From the NCBI GenBank assembly GCA_031553775.1, contig JAVBLA010000040.1, positions 1 through 64,000 of the forward strand: a stretch of 64,000 nt of DNA. Direction: 5' to 3'. The position numbers were made by a program, and so were the translations under genes. This document shows, piece after piece, positions 7,887-14,535 of this stretch. Position 1 is the stretch's first letter; each line of letters starts with the position of its first letter. The notes below the pieces were generated by a model. The model had not been told where the DNA came from and searched no databases. It saw nothing but the letters and a program-made list of their open reading frames with translations. This stretch comes from JAISFI01 sp031553775 (GTDB lineage Bacteria > Bacteroidota > Bacteroidia > Bacteroidales > Azobacteroidaceae).

Positions 7887-8078
7887 ATGATCGTAGTTCC
7901 ATTAAAAGAAGGCGAAAACATTGAAAGAGCCTTGAAAAAATTCAAAAGAAAGTTTGAGAAAACCGGTGTTGTTAAAGAGCTTAGAAGAAGACAGGCTTTT
8001 GCAAAACCTTCTGTTGAAAAAAGAAAACAAAAAATACACGCTGTTTACGTCCAAAAACTGCAACAGATAGAAGAATAA
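7887..8078 (+). CDS. rpsU: 30S ribosomal protein bS21
   Basis: 63 residues, normal length. The sequence MIVVPLKEGENIERALKKFKRKFEK followed by a highly basic helix and RRRQAFAKPSVEKRK is characteristic of bS21, which sits at the 30S platform near the anti-Shine-Dalgarno end of 16S rRNA. It has its own promoter and is followed after 70 bases by the recombinase gene, with which it may be co-transcribed. In Bacteroidota bS21 helps occlude the anti-Shine-Dalgarno sequence, which fits the weak Shine-Dalgarno sites here. Confidence 0.96.
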   Translation: MIVVPLKEGENIERALKKFKRKFEKTGVVKELRRRQAFAKPSVEKRKQKIHAVYVQKLQQIEE

Positions 8079-8148
8079 TTTTGTCTTTTTGCTTGATTTT
8101 CCGGATTCTTTTTTGTATATTCGTTGCCTGTATCCATGTGACGATTTC

Positions 8149-9039
8149 ATGCTGACAGAATCATTTTTACAATATCTCCGTTATGAGAGGAACTATTCTT
8201 CTCATACGGTTTCTTCGTATCAGAATGATCTGAAACAGTTCGAACATTATGTGCTTGAAAAAGAAGGTACATTCGATCCGTTGGCAGTAGAGCCGGCATG
8301 GGTAAGAAGTTGGATCATTTATTTGATGGAAAACGGTTATGTTCCTTTGTCTGTTAATCGCAAATTGAGTTCATTGAAATCATTCTACAGGTATTTGCAG
8401 AAAAAAGAAATTATCCGGGAAAATCCGTTGCGCAAAGTTTCAGGACCCAGGGTAAACAAATCCCTGCCGGATTTTGTTAAAGAAGCAGATATGGAACTCT
8501 TGCTTGATGAAGAAACTCCGGATGCGGATTTTGAAACGACCAGGAATAAAATGATACTTGAAATGTTCTATGCAACCGGAATGCGTTGCGCAGAACTCTT
8601 AGGTCTCAGGAACCGGGATGTAGACATAAGTGCATATCAGGTAAAAGTAACGGGAAAAAGAAACAAACAACGGATTATACCGTTTGCTCAAATGCTGAAA
8701 GATCAAATTACTATATATACTAATGTAAGGGAACAGGAAGTGGGAGGCGTGAATGCTGCAGACGATCTGTTTTTTATCAGAAAAGACGGACGTGCACTTA
8801 CCCATTCCATCGTATATAAACTCGTCAGGAAAAATCTTTCTCAAATTTCCGGTTTATCTAAAAAAAGTCCTCACGTGCTGAGGCATACGTTTGCTACCGG
8901 TATGTTGAATAACGGGGCCGACCTGAATGCTGTCAAGGAACTTCTGGGGCATGCCAGTTTATCGTCGACCGAAGTGTATACGCATACTACTTTTGAGGAA
9001 TTGAAAAAAGTATATCACCAGGCTCATCCAAGAGCCTAA
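8149..9039 (+). CDS. xerC: Tyrosine recombinase XerC-type
   Basis: 296 residues from the ATG at 8149; an in-frame start at 8089 would add 20 unrelated residues. The N-terminal SAM-like DNA-binding domain (about 1-90) holds LTESFLQYLRYERNYSSHTV. The catalytic set is complete: R146 (GMRCAELLGL), K170, H242-x-x-R245 (HVLRHTFATGML), H268 (LLGHASLSSTEVY) and Y277 nucleophile. Length and lack of neighbouring mobile genes match the housekeeping XerC/XerD class that resolves chromosome dimers at dif, not a phage or transposon integrase. Its place between rpsU and hpf supports a core gene. XerC and XerD cannot be separated by eye. Confidence 0.85.
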   Translation: MLTESFLQYLRYERNYSSHTVSSYQNDLKQFEHYVLEKEGTFDPLAVEPAWVRSWIIYLMENGYVPLSVNRKLSSLKSFYRYLQKKEIIRENPLRKVSGPRVNKSLPDFVKEADMELLLDEETPDADFETTRNKMILEMFYATGMRCAELLGLRNRDVDISAYQVKVTGKRNKQRIIPFAQMLKDQITIYTNVREQEVGGVNAADDLFFIRKDGRALTHSIVYKLVRKNLSQISGLSKKSPHVLRHTFATGMLNNGADLNAVKELLGHASLSSTEVYTHTTFEELKKVYHQAHPRA

Positions 9040-9054
9040 ACTAAACGAATTGTT

Positions 9055-9354
9055 ATGGAAATCAGAATTCAAACCATTCATTTTGATGCAAGCCAACAGT
9101 TGGAAGCATTTATTCAGAAAAAAGTGAGTAAGCTGAGTAAGTACCTGGACGGTATTCAATCTGCTGAAGTGGCGTTGAAGGTAGTGAAGCCGGAGTCGGC
9201 TCAGAACAAAGAGGCCGGCATTAAGTTAATCGTTCCTAACCAGGATTTTTTTGCCAGTAAAATATCGGACTCTTTTGAAGAGTCGATCGATGAAGCTGTC
9301 AATGCACTCGAAAAACAACTGGTGAAGTTTAAGGAGAAGCAAAGGGCAAAATAA
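9055..9354 (+). CDS. hpf: Short ribosome hibernation-promoting factor (HPF/RaiA family)
   Basis: 99 residues: short form with only the N-terminal beta-alpha-beta-beta-beta-alpha domain. It starts MEIRIQTIHFDASQQLEAFIQKK and has the basic and acidic pattern of the family (KLSKYLDGIQSAEVALKV). It binds the 30S decoding centre and stabilises inactive ribosomes in slow growth. It follows the recombinase gene by 15 bases and is probably in the same transcript. Confidence 0.9.
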   Translation: MEIRIQTIHFDASQQLEAFIQKKVSKLSKYLDGIQSAEVALKVVKPESAQNKEAGIKLIVPNQDFFASKISDSFEESIDEAVNALEKQLVKFKEKQRAK

Positions 9355-9366
9355 ATGACAAAATTA

Positions 9367-9398
9367 TTTTGCAGTTTCAAAAATAATATCTAAATTTG
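9367..9398 (+). promoter_or_regulatory. Promoter of the tRNA-tuf-secE operon
   Basis: TTTTG at 9367-9371, a 19-base spacer, and TAAATTTG at 9391-9398 give a full Bacteroidota promoter about 45 bases upstream of the first tRNA. Confidence 0.75.
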
Positions 9399-9400
9399 CA

Positions 9401-9437
9401 GCCGTTTCGCCCCTAACCGGACGGAACGGCTTTTTTT
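9401..9437 (+). terminator. Terminator-like hairpin between hpf and the tRNA cluster
   Basis: GCCGTT at 9401-9406 pairs with AACGGC at 9425-9430, extended inward by T-G, C-G and G-C pairs, and is followed by seven T. It would end hpf transcripts. Because the tRNA promoter lies just upstream, transcripts starting about 9403-9406 would also begin within the hairpin. Confidence 0.65.
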
Positions 9438-9441
9438 AGTC

Positions 9442-9515
9442 GCCTCTTTAGCTCAGTTGGCCAGAGCACGTGATTTGTAATCTCGGGGTCGTTGGTTCGA
9501 ATCCGACAAGAGGCT
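9442..9515 (+). tRNA. tRNA-Thr (anticodon TGT)
   Basis: 74 bases. The acceptor stem GCCTCTT/AAGAGGC pairs fully with discriminator T; the D-arm has GCTCAGTTGG, the T-arm GGTTCGAATCC, and the anticodon loop reads TTTGTAA. No encoded CCA. Confidence 0.95.
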
Positions 9516-9521
9516 CAAAGA

Positions 9522-9599
9522 AATTGAAAATTCAAAATTGACAATTGAAAATTAAGGTATGAGATTGTCATTTTCAATTTATAATTGTCAATTTTCAAT
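9522..9599. repeat. AT-rich inverted spacer repeat between tRNAs
   Basis: Units AATTGAAAATTCAAAATTG and ACAATTGAAAATTAA are mirrored by ATAATTGTCAATTTTCAAT, forming a loose hairpin that fills the gap between tRNA-Thr and tRNA-Tyr. Confidence 0.75.
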
Positions 9600-9606
9600 C
9601 AAAAAA

Positions 9607-9689
9607 GGGCAGTTACCAGAGTGGCCAAATGGGGCTGACTGTAACTCAGCTGGCTTACGCCTTCGGTGGTTCGAATCCATCACTGCCCA
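9607..9689 (+). tRNA. tRNA-Tyr (anticodon GTA)
   Basis: 83 bases, class II with a long variable arm. The acceptor GGGCAGT pairs with ACTGCCC, discriminator A. The anticodon loop is CTGTAAC and the T-arm GGTTCGAATCC. Confidence 0.95.
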
Positions 9690-9694
9690 CGAAA

Positions 9695-9777
9695 TAATTG
9701 AAAATTCAAAATTGATAATTGAAAATTAAGGAATACATATTTATAATTTTCAATTTCTAATTATCAATTTTCAATTA
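9695..9777. repeat. AT-rich inverted spacer repeat between tRNAs
   Basis: AATTGAAAATTCAAAATTG and ATAATTGAAAATTAA on the left are mirrored by TAATTATCAATTTTCAATT on the right. It is the same family as the preceding spacer, filling the tRNA-Tyr to tRNA-Gly gap. Confidence 0.75.
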
Positions 9778-9781
9778 ACTT

Positions 9782-9854
9782 GCGGAAGTAGCTCAGTCGA
9801 TAGAGCATTAGCCTTCCAAGCTGAGGGTCGCGGGTTTGAGTCCCGTCTTCCGCT
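9782..9854 (+). tRNA. tRNA-Gly (anticodon TCC)
   Basis: 73 bases; acceptor GCGGAAG/CTTCCGC, discriminator T; anticodon loop CTTCCAA. It lies 5 bases from the next tRNA, so the pair is cut from one precursor. Confidence 0.95.
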
Positions 9855-9859
9855 CTCAC

Positions 9860-9931
<72 letters not shown>

Positions 9932-9945
9932 CAAAAAAAACAGGA

Positions 9946-10010
9946 CGATTGAAAATAGACAACTGACAATCCGATTCTAATTGTCAATTGTCAATTTTCA
10001 ATTTCAATTG
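9946..10010. repeat. AT-rich spacer repeat upstream of tuf
   Basis: ATTGAAAATAGACAACTGACAAT is mirrored by ATTGTCAATTGTCAATTTTCA. A diverged copy of the spacer family between tRNA-Thr and tuf. Confidence 0.7.
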
Positions 10011-10049
10011 TGAAAGGCAATCATTAATCAAATAAAGAATCATTAAATT

Positions 10050-11237
10050 ATGGCAAAAGAGCATTTTAACCGGTCGAAACCGCACGTTAACATCGGTACA
10101 ATCGGTCACGTTGACCACGGTAAAACTACTTTGACAGCTGCTATTACTACTGTTTTAGCAAAAAAAGGTCTCTCTGAATTGCGTTCTTTCGATTCTATCG
10201 ATAACGCTCCGGAAGAAAAAGAAAGAGGTATTACAATCAATACTTCTCACGTTGAATATCAAACAGCTAACCGCCACTATGCACACGTAGACTGTCCGGG
10301 TCACGCCGACTACGTTAAAAACATGGTTACGGGTGCTGCCCAGATGGACGGCGCTATTATCGTTGTAGCTGCTACCGACGGTCCGATGCCTCAGACTCGT
10401 GAGCACATCCTGCTGGCTCGTCAGGTAAACGTTCCGCAGTTGGTTGTTTTTATGAACAAATGTGACATGGTTGACGACGCTGAAATGTTGGAATTGGTTG
10501 AAATGGAAATGAGAGAATTGCTTTCATTCTATGATTTCGACGGTGACAATACTCCGGTTATCCAGGGTTCTGCTTTAGGTGGATTGAACGGCGTTCCCCA
10601 GTGGGAAGAAAAAATCATGGAGCTGATGGATGCATGCGATACATGGATTCCGCTTCCTCCGCGTGATGTTGACAAACCGTTCCTGATGCCGGTAGAAGAC
10701 GTATTCTCTATCACAGGTCGTGGAACAGTTGCTACAGGCCGTATCGAAACAGGTATTATCAAAACAGGTGAAGAAGTTCAGATCATCGGTTTGGGTGCAG
10801 AAGGCAAAAAATCAGTTGTTACAGGAGTTGAAATGTTCCGTAAGATTCTTGACGAAGGCCAGGCTGGTGACAACGTAGGTTTGTTGCTCCGTGGTATCGA
10901 CAAAGACGAAATCAAACGCGGTATGGTTATTACTCACCCGAACAAGGTGAAACCTCACACTGTAGTGAAAGCTGAAGTGTATATCCTGAAAAAAGAAGAA
11001 GGTGGTCGTCACACTCCGTTCCATAATAAATATCGTCCTCAGTTCTATATCCGTACATTGGACGTTACCGGTGAGATCACTCTTCCGGAAGGAACAGAAA
11101 TGGTTATGCCCGGTGACAACGTAACAATCACTGTAGAATTAATCTACCCGGTAGCTTGTAGCGAAGGTCTTCGTTTTGCTATCCGCGAAGGTGGTCGTAC
11201 GGTAGGTGCTGGTCAGATTACTGAGATCGTCGAATAA
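10050..11237 (+). CDS. tuf: Elongation factor Tu
   Basis: 395 residues, standard length. It is a GTPase that delivers aminoacyl-tRNA to the ribosome. GTPase motifs: G1 GHVDHGKT at 19-26, G3 DCPGHADYV at about 81, G4 NKCD at about 136, then the two beta-barrel domains with GRGTVATGRIE at about 224. The C-terminus ends GGRTVGAGQITEIVE as expected. It lies in the tRNA-tuf-tRNA-secE-nusG order typical of many bacteria and is probably expressed from the promoter at 9367. Codon use is that of a highly expressed gene. Confidence 0.98.
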   Translation: MAKEHFNRSKPHVNIGTIGHVDHGKTTLTAAITTVLAKKGLSELRSFDSIDNAPEEKERGITINTSHVEYQTANRHYAHVDCPGHADYVKNMVTGAAQMDGAIIVVAATDGPMPQTREHILLARQVNVPQLVVFMNKCDMVDDAEMLELVEMEMRELLSFYDFDGDNTPVIQGSALGGLNGVPQWEEKIMELMDACDTWIPLPPRDVDKPFLMPVEDVFSITGRGTVATGRIETGIIKTGEEVQIIGLGAEGKKSVVTGVEMFRKILDEGQAGDNVGLLLRGIDKDEIKRGMVITHPNKVKPHTVVKAEVYILKKEEGGRHTPFHNKYRPQFYIRTLDVTGEITLPEGTEMVMPGDNVTITVELIYPVACSEGLRFAIREGGRTVGAGQITEIVE

Positions 11238-11238
11238 A

Positions 11239-11321
11239 ATTGAAAATTGACAATTGAAAATTGAAAATGAATTTTGTGGGTTTACCTCACTTTCAATTTT
11301 TAATTTTCAATTGTCAATTGA
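11239..11321. repeat. AT-rich inverted spacer repeat between tuf and tRNA-Trp
   Basis: It begins one base after the tuf stop codon: AATTGAAAATTGACAATTG repeated on the left is mirrored by CAATTTTTAATTTTCAATTG and TCAATTG on the right. Confidence 0.75.
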
Positions 11322-11324
11322 ACT

Positions 11325-11397
11325 ACGGGTCTAGCTCAGTTGGTAGAGCATCGGTCTCCAAAACCGAGTGTCGGGAGTTCGAGTCTCTCGACCCGTG
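11325..11397 (+). tRNA. tRNA-Trp (anticodon CCA)
   Basis: 73 bases; acceptor ACGGGTC/GACCCGT, discriminator G; anticodon loop CTCCAAA. It precedes secE by 20 bases, the conserved order in bacteria. Confidence 0.95.
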
Positions 11398-11417
11398 CAA
11401 AAAAATCTATTGATTAG

Positions 11418-11612
11418 ATGAAAAAGATAATTAACTATATCAAAGAATCTTATAACGAACTTGTTTATAAGGTATCTTGGCCTACTCGGGCAGAGTTGTC
11501 TAACAGTGCAGTAGTCGTTTTAATCGCTTCCCTAGTGCTCTCGCTGTTAGTTTTTGCCATAGATCTTGGGTTTGAGAATATTATGAAGTTCTTGTATAAT
11601 AAGGTGTTTTAA
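11418..11612 (+). CDS. secE: Preprotein translocase subunit SecE
   Basis: 64 residues, the short single-span form. The N-terminal amphipathic helix and the conserved YNELVYKVSWPTRAEL at about 12-27 are followed by one transmembrane segment at about 30-50. It clamps SecY in the SecYEG channel. Directly upstream of nusG in the usual operon. Confidence 0.95.
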   Translation: MKKIINYIKESYNELVYKVSWPTRAELSNSAVVVLIASLVLSLLVFAIDLGFENIMKFLYNKVF

Positions 11613-11629
11613 TTTGAGCTTGTAAAGAG

Positions 11630-12172
11630 ATGTCTGAAATCGAAAAAAAATTTTATGTCCTTCGTGCTGTTAGCGGTAAGGAAAATAAGGTGAAAGAGTA
11701 TCTCGAGGCCGAAATGAAAACGCCGGATTTGAAAGACTTTGTTTCTCAGGTACTGATTCCTACCGAAAAAGTTTATACAGTCCGTAACGGAAAGAAGGTG
11801 ATGAAAGAAAGAGCCTATCTTCCCGGTTATGTAATTGTAGAAGCAGCACTGGTGGGAGAAGTGATCCATAGATTAAGGAACATCCCGAATGTCATTGGTT
11901 TTTTAGGTGGAACGGAACATCCGGTACCCCTGCGTCCTTCTGAAGTTAACCGTATCCTTGGTACAGTTGATGAATTACAGGAACAAACCGAAGAGCTGGA
12001 TGTGGAATTTTATGTGGGAGAAAATGTGAAAGTAACCCACGGAGCTTTCAACGGATTTAGCGGGATCATTGAAGAAGTGAATACCGAAAAGAAAAAGTTG
12101 AAGGTAATGGTCAAGATATTTGGTCGCAAGACTCCCCTCGAATTGGGATATACTCAGGTTGAAAAAGAATAA
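11630..12172 (+). CDS. nusG: Transcription termination/antitermination protein NusG
   Basis: 180 residues. The NGN domain has KKFYVLRAVSGKENKVKEYLE at about 5-25 and YLPGYVIVEA at about 64; the C-terminal KOW domain has GENVKVTHGAFNGFSGIIEEV at about 127-147. It binds RNA polymerase and couples it to Rho or the ribosome. Its location between secE and rplK marks it as the housekeeping NusG and not a UpxY-type paralogue of polysaccharide loci. Confidence 0.96.
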   Translation: MSEIEKKFYVLRAVSGKENKVKEYLEAEMKTPDLKDFVSQVLIPTEKVYTVRNGKKVMKERAYLPGYVIVEAALVGEVIHRLRNIPNVIGFLGGTEHPVPLRPSEVNRILGTVDELQEQTEELDVEFYVGENVKVTHGAFNGFSGIIEEVNTEKKKLKVMVKIFGRKTPLELGYTQVEKE

Positions 12173-12240
12173 GCCGGGATGGTTACGCGCCGGGATTGTA
12201 CTTTTTACGTTATAATTTATAATCTAAATTTTATCAAACA

Positions 12241-12684
12241 ATGGCTAAAGAAGTTGCTGGACAAATCAAATTGCAAATAAAAGGAGGAGCAGCAAACCCT
12301 TCTCCGCCCGTAGGTCCTGCTTTAGGTTCCAAGGGTATCAACATCATGGAGTTTTGCAAGCAATTTAATGCCAGGACCCAGGACAAGGCTGGTAAGGTAT
12401 TACCTGTAATAATTACTTACTATGCCGATAAGTCGTTCGATTTTGTCGTTAAAACACCGCCTGTTGCGATCCAGTTACTGGAAGTAACCAAGCAAAAAAG
12501 CGGTTCTGCAGAGCCTAACCGTAAAAAGGTGGCTGAAATTACCTGGGATCAGGTACAACAGATTGCAGAAGACAAAATGGTAGACTTGAACTGTTTCACG
12601 CTGGATGCCGCTATGAAAATGGTTGCAGGTACAGCGAGAAGTATGGGTATAGCAGTAAAGGGAACTTTCCCGGTTAATAATTAA
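12241..12684 (+). CDS. rplK: 50S ribosomal protein uL11
   Basis: 147 residues. The N-terminal domain holds KLQIKGGAANPSPPVGPALGS, and the C-terminal RNA-binding domain holds TARSMGIAVKG. It binds the GTPase-associated centre of 23S rRNA. It starts the rplK-rplA-rplJ-rplL set. The 68-base leader has a repeated GCCGGGAT (12174 and 12192) that could be part of an L1 binding site, but no structure is certain. Confidence 0.97.
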   Translation: MAKEVAGQIKLQIKGGAANPSPPVGPALGSKGINIMEFCKQFNARTQDKAGKVLPVIITYYADKSFDFVVKTPPVAIQLLEVTKQKSGSAEPNRKKVAEITWDQVQQIAEDKMVDLNCFTLDAAMKMVAGTARSMGIAVKGTFPVNN

Positions 12685-12700
12685 AAACTTCAATTGAGAT

Positions 12701-13399
12701 ATGAGTAAACTAACAAAAAATCAAAAGTTAGCTTTAAGCAAAATTGAAGCAGGGAAAGTTTATACACTGAAAGAAGCATCAGCTTTGGTAAAAGAAATTA
12801 CGAATGCCAAATTCGATGCATCTGTCGACATTGATGTCAGATTAGGTGTAGATCCCCGTAAAGCTAACCAAATGGTGAGAGGCGTAGTCTCTTTACCCCA
12901 TGGAACAGGTAAACAAACAAGGGTTCTTGCATTATGTACACCCGATCAGGAAGCTGCTGCTACAGAAGCGGGAGCCGACTATGTCGGATTGGACGAGTAT
13001 ATCGAAAAGATCAAAGGCGGCTGGACGGATATTGATGTGATCATCACTATGCCGGCCATCATGGGTAAGATCGGAGCTTTGGGTCGTGTGTTAGGTCCCC
13101 GCGGACTGATGCCCAACCCCAAGAGCGGTACAGTTACCAATGATGTTGCCAGTGCAGTTAAAGAAGTGAAACAAGGTAAGATCGACTTCAAAGTAGATAA
13201 AACCGGTATTGTGCACACTTCCATCGGTAAAGTTTCATTTGCACCGGAACAAATCTTTGATAATGCCAAAGAATTTGTTAACGCGTTGATGAAATTGAAA
13301 CCGACTGCGGCAAAAGGTACATATATTAAGAGCGTTTTTCTTTCAAGTACTATGAGCCCGGGTATCAAAATTGAACCCAAATCAGTAGATGAAAATTAA
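12701..13399 (+). CDS. rplA: 50S ribosomal protein uL1
   Basis: 232 residues. The family signature IMGKIGALGRVLGPRGLMPNPKSGTV is seen at about 120-145. It forms the L1 stalk that moves tRNA out of the E site, and usually represses its own operon by binding the leader. It follows rplK by 16 bases. Confidence 0.97.
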   Translation: MSKLTKNQKLALSKIEAGKVYTLKEASALVKEITNAKFDASVDIDVRLGVDPRKANQMVRGVVSLPHGTGKQTRVLALCTPDQEAAATEAGADYVGLDEYIEKIKGGWTDIDVIITMPAIMGKIGALGRVLGPRGLMPNPKSGTVTNDVASAVKEVKQGKIDFKVDKTGIVHTSIGKVSFAPEQIFDNAKEFVNALMKLKPTAAKGTYIKSVFLSSTMSPGIKIEPKSVDEN

Positions 13400-13411
13400 A
13401 ATTTTTGAACG

Positions 13412-13927
13412 ATGAGAAAGGAAGAAAAAGGCGCTATTATAGAGCAAATTGCTGCCACTGTACAAGAATACGGAAATTTTTATCTCACTGATATAGCTAC
13501 ATTGAATGCAGCTAAAACCAGCGATTTGAGAAGAGCCTGTTCTAAACAGAGCGTGAAACTGGTAGTTGTAAAAAACACTTTGTTGAAAAGAGCCCTCGAT
13601 GCTGTCGAAGGAGATTTTTCCGAACTGTATCCGGCTTTGAAAGGCAATACGGCTTTGATGCTGTGTCTTTCTGCCAATACACCCGCCAAACTGATCAAAG
13701 AATTCGCTAAAGGTACGGATGTGCCTAAGCTGAAAGCAGCTTATGTTCAGGAAAGCATTTATTTAGGTGCGGAAAACCTCGATGCACTCGTTTCTATCAA
13801 GAGTAAAAACGAACTTATTGGCGACGTTATCGGCTTGTTGCAATCGCCCGCTAAGAATGTCGTTGCTGCTCTTCAATCCGGTGGTCAAACCATCGCAGGA
13901 GTTATCAAGACTCTTTCTGAAAGATAA
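13412..13927 (+). CDS. rplJ: 50S ribosomal protein uL10
   Basis: 171 residues. The N-terminal domain has KEEKGAIIEQIAATVQEYGNFYLTDI and VKNTLLKRAL, which bind the 23S GTPase centre; the C-terminal helix (VVAALQSGGQTIAGVIKTLSE) anchors the L7/L12 dimers. Twelve bases after rplA. Confidence 0.97.
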   Translation: MRKEEKGAIIEQIAATVQEYGNFYLTDIATLNAAKTSDLRRACSKQSVKLVVVKNTLLKRALDAVEGDFSELYPALKGNTALMLCLSANTPAKLIKEFAKGTDVPKLKAAYVQESIYLGAENLDALVSIKSKNELIGDVIGLLQSPAKNVVAALQSGGQTIAGVIKTLSER

Positions 13928-13964
13928 TTTTTTAAGAATAATAATCAATTAAATTTTATATAAA

Positions 13965-14339
13965 ATGGCAGATTTAAAAGCTTTCGCTGAACAATTAGTG
14001 AACTTGACCGTAAAGGAAGTTAACGAACTTGCTGAGATATTGAAAAACGAATATGGTATCGAACCTGCTGCTGCAGCTGTTGCTGTTGCTGGTCCTGCTG
14101 CCGCTGCTGCTCCCGCTGAAGAAGAAAAAACATCTTTCGATGTAGTTTTGAAAGCTGCTGGTGCTAACAAGTTGGCTATCGTTAAGTTAGTTAAAGAACT
14201 GACCGGTCTTGGCTTGAAAGAAGCAAAAGATTTAGTTGACGGAGCTCCGAGCAACCTGAAAGAAGGTATTGCTAAAGATGAAGCCGATGCGTTGAAAAAA
14301 CAATTGGAAGAAGCTGGAGCCGAAGTTGAACTTAAATAA
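13965..14339 (+). CDS. rplL: 50S ribosomal protein bL12 (L7/L12)
   Basis: 124 residues. An N-terminal dimerisation domain, an Ala/Pro-rich hinge (AAAAVAVAGPAAAAAPAEEE) at about 36-55 and a C-terminal domain with KLAIVKLVKELTGLGLKEAKDLV. It recruits translational GTPases. It ends 25 bases before a strong hairpin that separates it from rpoB. Confidence 0.97.
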   Translation: MADLKAFAEQLVNLTVKEVNELAEILKNEYGIEPAAAAVAVAGPAAAAAPAEEEKTSFDVVLKAAGANKLAIVKLVKELTGLGLKEAKDLVDGAPSNLKEGIAKDEADALKKQLEEAGAEVELK

Positions 14340-14364
14340 AATTACCTGTTAAAACAGGTCATTT

Positions 14365-14403
14365 GGTTAAGAATCTTCCCAGTAGAAGGTTCTTAACCTT
14401 TTT
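14365..14403 (+). terminator. Terminator/attenuator between rplL and rpoB
   Basis: GGTTAAGAATCTTC (14365-14378) pairs with GAAGGTTCTTAACC (14385-14398) in a 14-bp stem with one T-G pair and a 6-base loop, followed by TTTTT. It is an intrinsic terminator by form; since rpoBC lack another clear promoter here, it probably acts as a partial attenuator. Confidence 0.8.
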
Positions 14404-14535
14404 GCGTCTATTATTATGGCGTATATCAAGTGATTGGGAACTACAGAGTTAAAAATTGAGAACCGTGCATATGGCCGGTTGTTAATTTGTTGGCCGTCAA
14501 CGAAATATAAATATTAAGTTCAAAATCTCCAATAA

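Noticed and set aside
8149..9039. Integrase of a genomic island next to tRNA genes
   Set aside because: The recombinase has XerC length and core-gene neighbours, and no attachment repeat or foreign genes follow the tRNAs.
11630..12172. UpxY-like capsule antiterminator
   Set aside because: It is the housekeeping NusG by position (secE-nusG-rplK) and has normal NGN and KOW domains.
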